33,899 nucleotides of DNA, taken from an uncultured Verrucomicrobiales bacterium (GTDB lineage: Bacteria > Verrucomicrobiota > Verrucomicrobiia > Verrucomicrobiales > DEV007). A model generated the notes under the pieces. That model worked only from the letters and a program-made list of their open reading frames with translations, had not been told where the DNA came from and did not search any database. Positions 31,926 to 33,899 of this stretch are shown one piece after another. Each line of letters begins with the position of its first letter. Positions within the stretch are counted from its first letter, which is position 1. The DNA is taken from contig CALAHF010000174.1 in assembly GCA_937891465.1 (NCBI GenBank), positions 1 to 33,899 on the forward strand. The letters run 5' to 3'. The position numbers were made by a program, and so were the translations under genes.

Positions 31926-32147
31926 CTTCCGATTTTGACCAAAAAACTCTATCCAACTATTACAATTGAAGTTCTGTTTTGTAAGTAGTTATCAACCAAA
32001 TTACTATAGCCATCTTGGTTGGTGGCGTAGAAGTGGCCCGTTGGGCCGGCCTCCGTTTTTCTTGCTACCATGACCGCCGATGTCGTAGATTTAACGTTCG
32101 ACGAAATTTGCAAACGTTGCACAACCACTTGTTAGTTTTAGCAAAAA

Positions 32148-32501
32148 TTGAAAGCAGTGAAAAAAACGCTCACAACAACTTTGATTTGGTTCATCGTGCT
32201 ATTCTCACTCACCTACACGGGAGGTTACTTGTTTCTGAGATACAAATGCTCAAGCGAGGAATTTATACCCTCTGACCCTTGGAAAGGATCTCAACTTTCG
32301 ATGAAATCAAGAGTGACGTATTGGAGCGACGACTTCGATATGAAAACAATGTCCGCAAACTCATACTATTATGATCCAGGGCTCGAAATTGACGTGGGAT
32401 TCGAAAAATTCTTGAATGCACTTTATTTTCCGGCTCAAAAAATCGATCAAAGAGTTTTCGGATCGGCGGTAATATTCCAAACCTCTGACCAAATTCGGTA
32501 G
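32148..32501 (+). CDS. Small single-pass membrane protein, hypothetical
   Basis: 117 residues if started at TTG 32148. A GTG at 32157 would give a more usual MKKTLTTTLIWF beginning, and I cannot decide between them. One membrane helix (about 9-31) is followed by a polar, Tyr/Asp-rich outer part with no known motif. The base composition is more A/T-rich than its neighbours. It ends 12 nt before the stop of the convergent isochorismatase-ThuA gene. It could be a real small accessory gene or a chance frame; the hydrophobic N-terminus favours a gene. Confidence 0.45.
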   Translation: MKAVKKTLTTTLIWFIVLFSLTYTGGYLFLRYKCSSEEFIPSDPWKGSQLSMKSRVTYWSDDFDMKTMSANSYYYDPGLEIDVGFEKFLNALYFPAQKIDQRVFGSAVIFQTSDQIR

Positions 32502-32513
32502 GTATCCTTTGCC

Positions 32514-33899
32514 CTAATACCCTTCAGCATTAGGAATATCACTGGGCAAAACGCGCAGCCATTCCATCGCATTCCCCATCAGCTTTTGAAAAGCAGGCAG
32601 CGCAAATTCCTCCTCTTGTCCAAGGCAGGTGTAGAAGACGCGGCTTTTTCCGTAAGAATTGGTCCATGCGATCGGCTCGAGTTCCATACCCTCCATTTTC
32701 CCGATCAAAATCGGCGTCGCGGTCTTGGCTAGGTCGGACGAAAAGTAGAAGCCACCGCCTGATTGAAATGGCAACTCGACCCCTTCAAGAATCGGGTGAG
32801 CTTTCGCTCCTGCGGCTGCGGTGAATTCGGCAATGAGTTTATGGCCGGCGTGGGTTTCATAGGCGGCTCCCAACACTTCTTTGTCAAAATCCGGCCACTC
32901 GGGATTTCCTTTGGGGCCTTTTCCAACTGCGGTCAGGCCATGGCTGGAGGTGCGAATCGCCAGCAATGGTTTCCCAGCCGCGAGGTGATCTCGAATCGCC
33001 TGCAATTGATCCGCCGGCAAGGCCTGACGGCGCACACTGAGCACAAGAACATCGGCATTTTTGAGCGCTTTGGTGAGACCGGGGAAATTGTGTTCTTTCG
33101 GGTCACCTATGATGATTTCGGTGTTATATCCTTGGTCAGCGGTCCAGATTTTTTTGGCCAAAGCGGGGAGTGTTTCCCACGTTTTGTAACCGGGTTCAGC
33201 AATCGCAATCACCACGCGGGTGGGCACGTCCCACTTAAAAAGGAAGGGGTTCCCTCCAAGGATTTGATCGCTGGTGATTGTCGGAGCGACGTATTTCTCA
33301 ATGTGTTCAATGATCAATTCGGTGCCTTTGTAATGCGACACGAACGGCGACATTGTTGGGTTGTACATCGTGTCTGTCATGTCGCGAACGAGCGCCACGT
33401 TCTTTCCGTTCTGCGCCATTTGGCGAAGCCCAAACGGCCGGCCTAACACGCACATATTGGTGTGAACTCCCACGAGCAGCACGTTTTTAATACCGCGCGC
33501 TTCCATCGAATTCCAAATCTCGTCGCCTTTGTCGCTGATGATATCTTTGCTCTCATCAATCTCGATCGTTTCGATCTGGCGCTTCCACGGGGCTTTCGGA
33601 TTTCTTCCGATTGAATCCAAGTGGGCCGCCCATTTTTCGTGAATTCCAAGATCGTCATCCTCACCACCATCGGATTGATCAATCGGATAATGCTCCATCT
33701 CCTCGCCTGGAATTGACTTGCACCAATTCTCGATATCCCCGGGTAAATTCGCGGCTTTGGGAGATTCGCCAGCCCGTTTTCTGGCCGGATGATCTTTGTA
33801 AAAATCGAGACAACTGCTGGGCGCATGAATCACAAAAACGCCACGGTCACGCAGGCTCGAAACCACTTCGTTCATGCGGGGCGCAATTTCTCCGACTCG
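32514..33899 (-). CDS. Isochorismatase-type hydrolase fused to a ThuA-like domain (5' end outside window)
   Basis: The frame stays open to the window edge; the residues read upstream of Met (RVGEIAPR) still fit the family, so the ATG at 33875 is internal and the gene is partial. Counting from that Met, residues 1-205 are a cysteine-hydrolase (isochorismatase-like) domain: RGVFVIHAPS at 11-20 and LLVGVHTNMCVLGRPFG with likely nucleophile C142. Residues 215-445 are a ThuA (trehalose-utilisation-like) domain, a glutamine-amidotransferase-like fold, with ADVLVLSVRR, HAGHKL and RVFYTCLG. ThuA homologues act in sugar metabolism (reported for trehalose and keto-sugar pathways). The combination suggests hydrolysis of an amide or ether metabolite plus sugar handling, which is inference. 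No signal peptide can be judged. Confidence 0.85.
   Translation of the reverse strand, partial: RVGEIAPRMNEVVSSLRDRGVFVIHAPSSCLDFYKDHPARKRAGESPKAANLPGDIENWCKSIPGEEMEHYPIDQSDGGEDDDLGIHEKWAAHLDSIGRNPKAPWKRQIETIEIDESKDIISDKGDEIWNSMEARGIKNVLLVGVHTNMCVLGRPFGLRQMAQNGKNVALVRDMTDTMYNPTMSPFVSHYKGTELIIEHIEKYVAPTITSDQILGGNPFLFKWDVPTRVVIAIAEPGYKTWETLPALAKKIWTADQGYNTEIIIGDPKEHNFPGLTKALKNADVLVLSVRRQALPADQLQAIRDHLAAGKPLLAIRTSSHGLTAVGKGPKGNPEWPDFDKEVLGAAYETHAGHKLIAEFTAAAGAKAHPILEGVELPFQSGGGFYFSSDLAKTATPILIGKMEGMELEPIAWTNSYGKSRVFYTCLGQEEEFALPAFQKLMGNAMEWLRVLPSDIPNAEGY

Noticed and set aside
31926-32147. Possible small RNA or gene between divergent genes
   Set aside because: A few short inverted repeats (for example GCAA-ACG-TTGC) but no ORF, terminator or clear promoter.

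Overview
The window looks like a chromosomal segment of a Verrucomicrobiota bacterium, probably in the order Verrucomicrobiales and related to, but distinct from, Akkermansia. The clearest reason is a complete five-gene minus-strand cluster (about 10.5-17.7 kb) matching, in order and domain layout, the Akkermansia muciniphila pilus-like locus Amuc_1098 to Amuc_1102. That locus includes a recognisable homologue of the host-interacting protein Amuc_1100. Families typical of Verrucomicrobiota and Planctomycetota support this: DUF1800/DUF1501 pairs, DUF1080, Tat-exported Gfo/Idh/MocA oxidoreductases, DUF1592-type planctomycete cytochromes and very large PQQ-type propeller proteins. Most start codons lack a Shine-Dalgarno sequence. 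No rRNA, tRNA, CRISPR array, transposase or phage gene was seen.

Layout. 0.1-3.0 kb, plus strand: an exported alpha/beta-hydrolase, a DUF1080 (3-keto-glycoside hydrolase-type) protein and an MscS channel. 3.1-7.1 kb, plus: a 1316-residue exported mosaic of a methyltransferase-like Rossmann domain, two beta-propeller regions and a LamG domain lodged inside the second propeller. 7.1-10.4 kb, minus: a housekeeping operon coaE-rho-rnd, whose Rho carries a Gly/Arg-rich insertion in its RNA-binding Q-loop. A strong rho-independent terminator (10402-10430) separates it from the pilus-like operon, which runs Amuc_1102-like, PilM/PilN-like fusion (1101-like), Amuc_1100-like, Amuc_1099-like, secretin (1098-like). 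17.7-18.7 kb, minus: a UDP-glucuronate decarboxylase-type sugar-nucleotide enzyme, divergent from a Tat-exported Gfo/Idh/MocA oxidoreductase (18.9-20.3 kb).

20.3-20.8 kb is non-coding and rich in small palindromes and dispersed repeats. 20.8-27.8 kb, plus, is a tightly packed five-gene export operon: DUF1800, DUF1501, a GspG-like membrane protein, a TIGR02597-like protein, and a beta-rich repeat protein. The signal-peptide region of the last protein contains a copy of the dispersed repeat. It converges, with overlapping stop codons, on a 1127-residue minus-strand cytochrome protein with two tandem LamG domains. The right end holds two small membrane proteins and the 3'-truncated-by-window (5' end missing) gene for an isochorismatase-ThuA fusion.

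Functionally the window combines an envelope-spanning pilus-like machine (outer-membrane secretin, inner-membrane PilM/N/O-like parts) with a large set of exported proteins that appear to bind or process carbohydrate or other polymeric substrates. No pilin, PilB or PilT gene is present, so the pilus-like machine must be completed elsewhere or work differently from a classical type IV pilus. All functional assignments come from motif recognition by eye; no database search was run.
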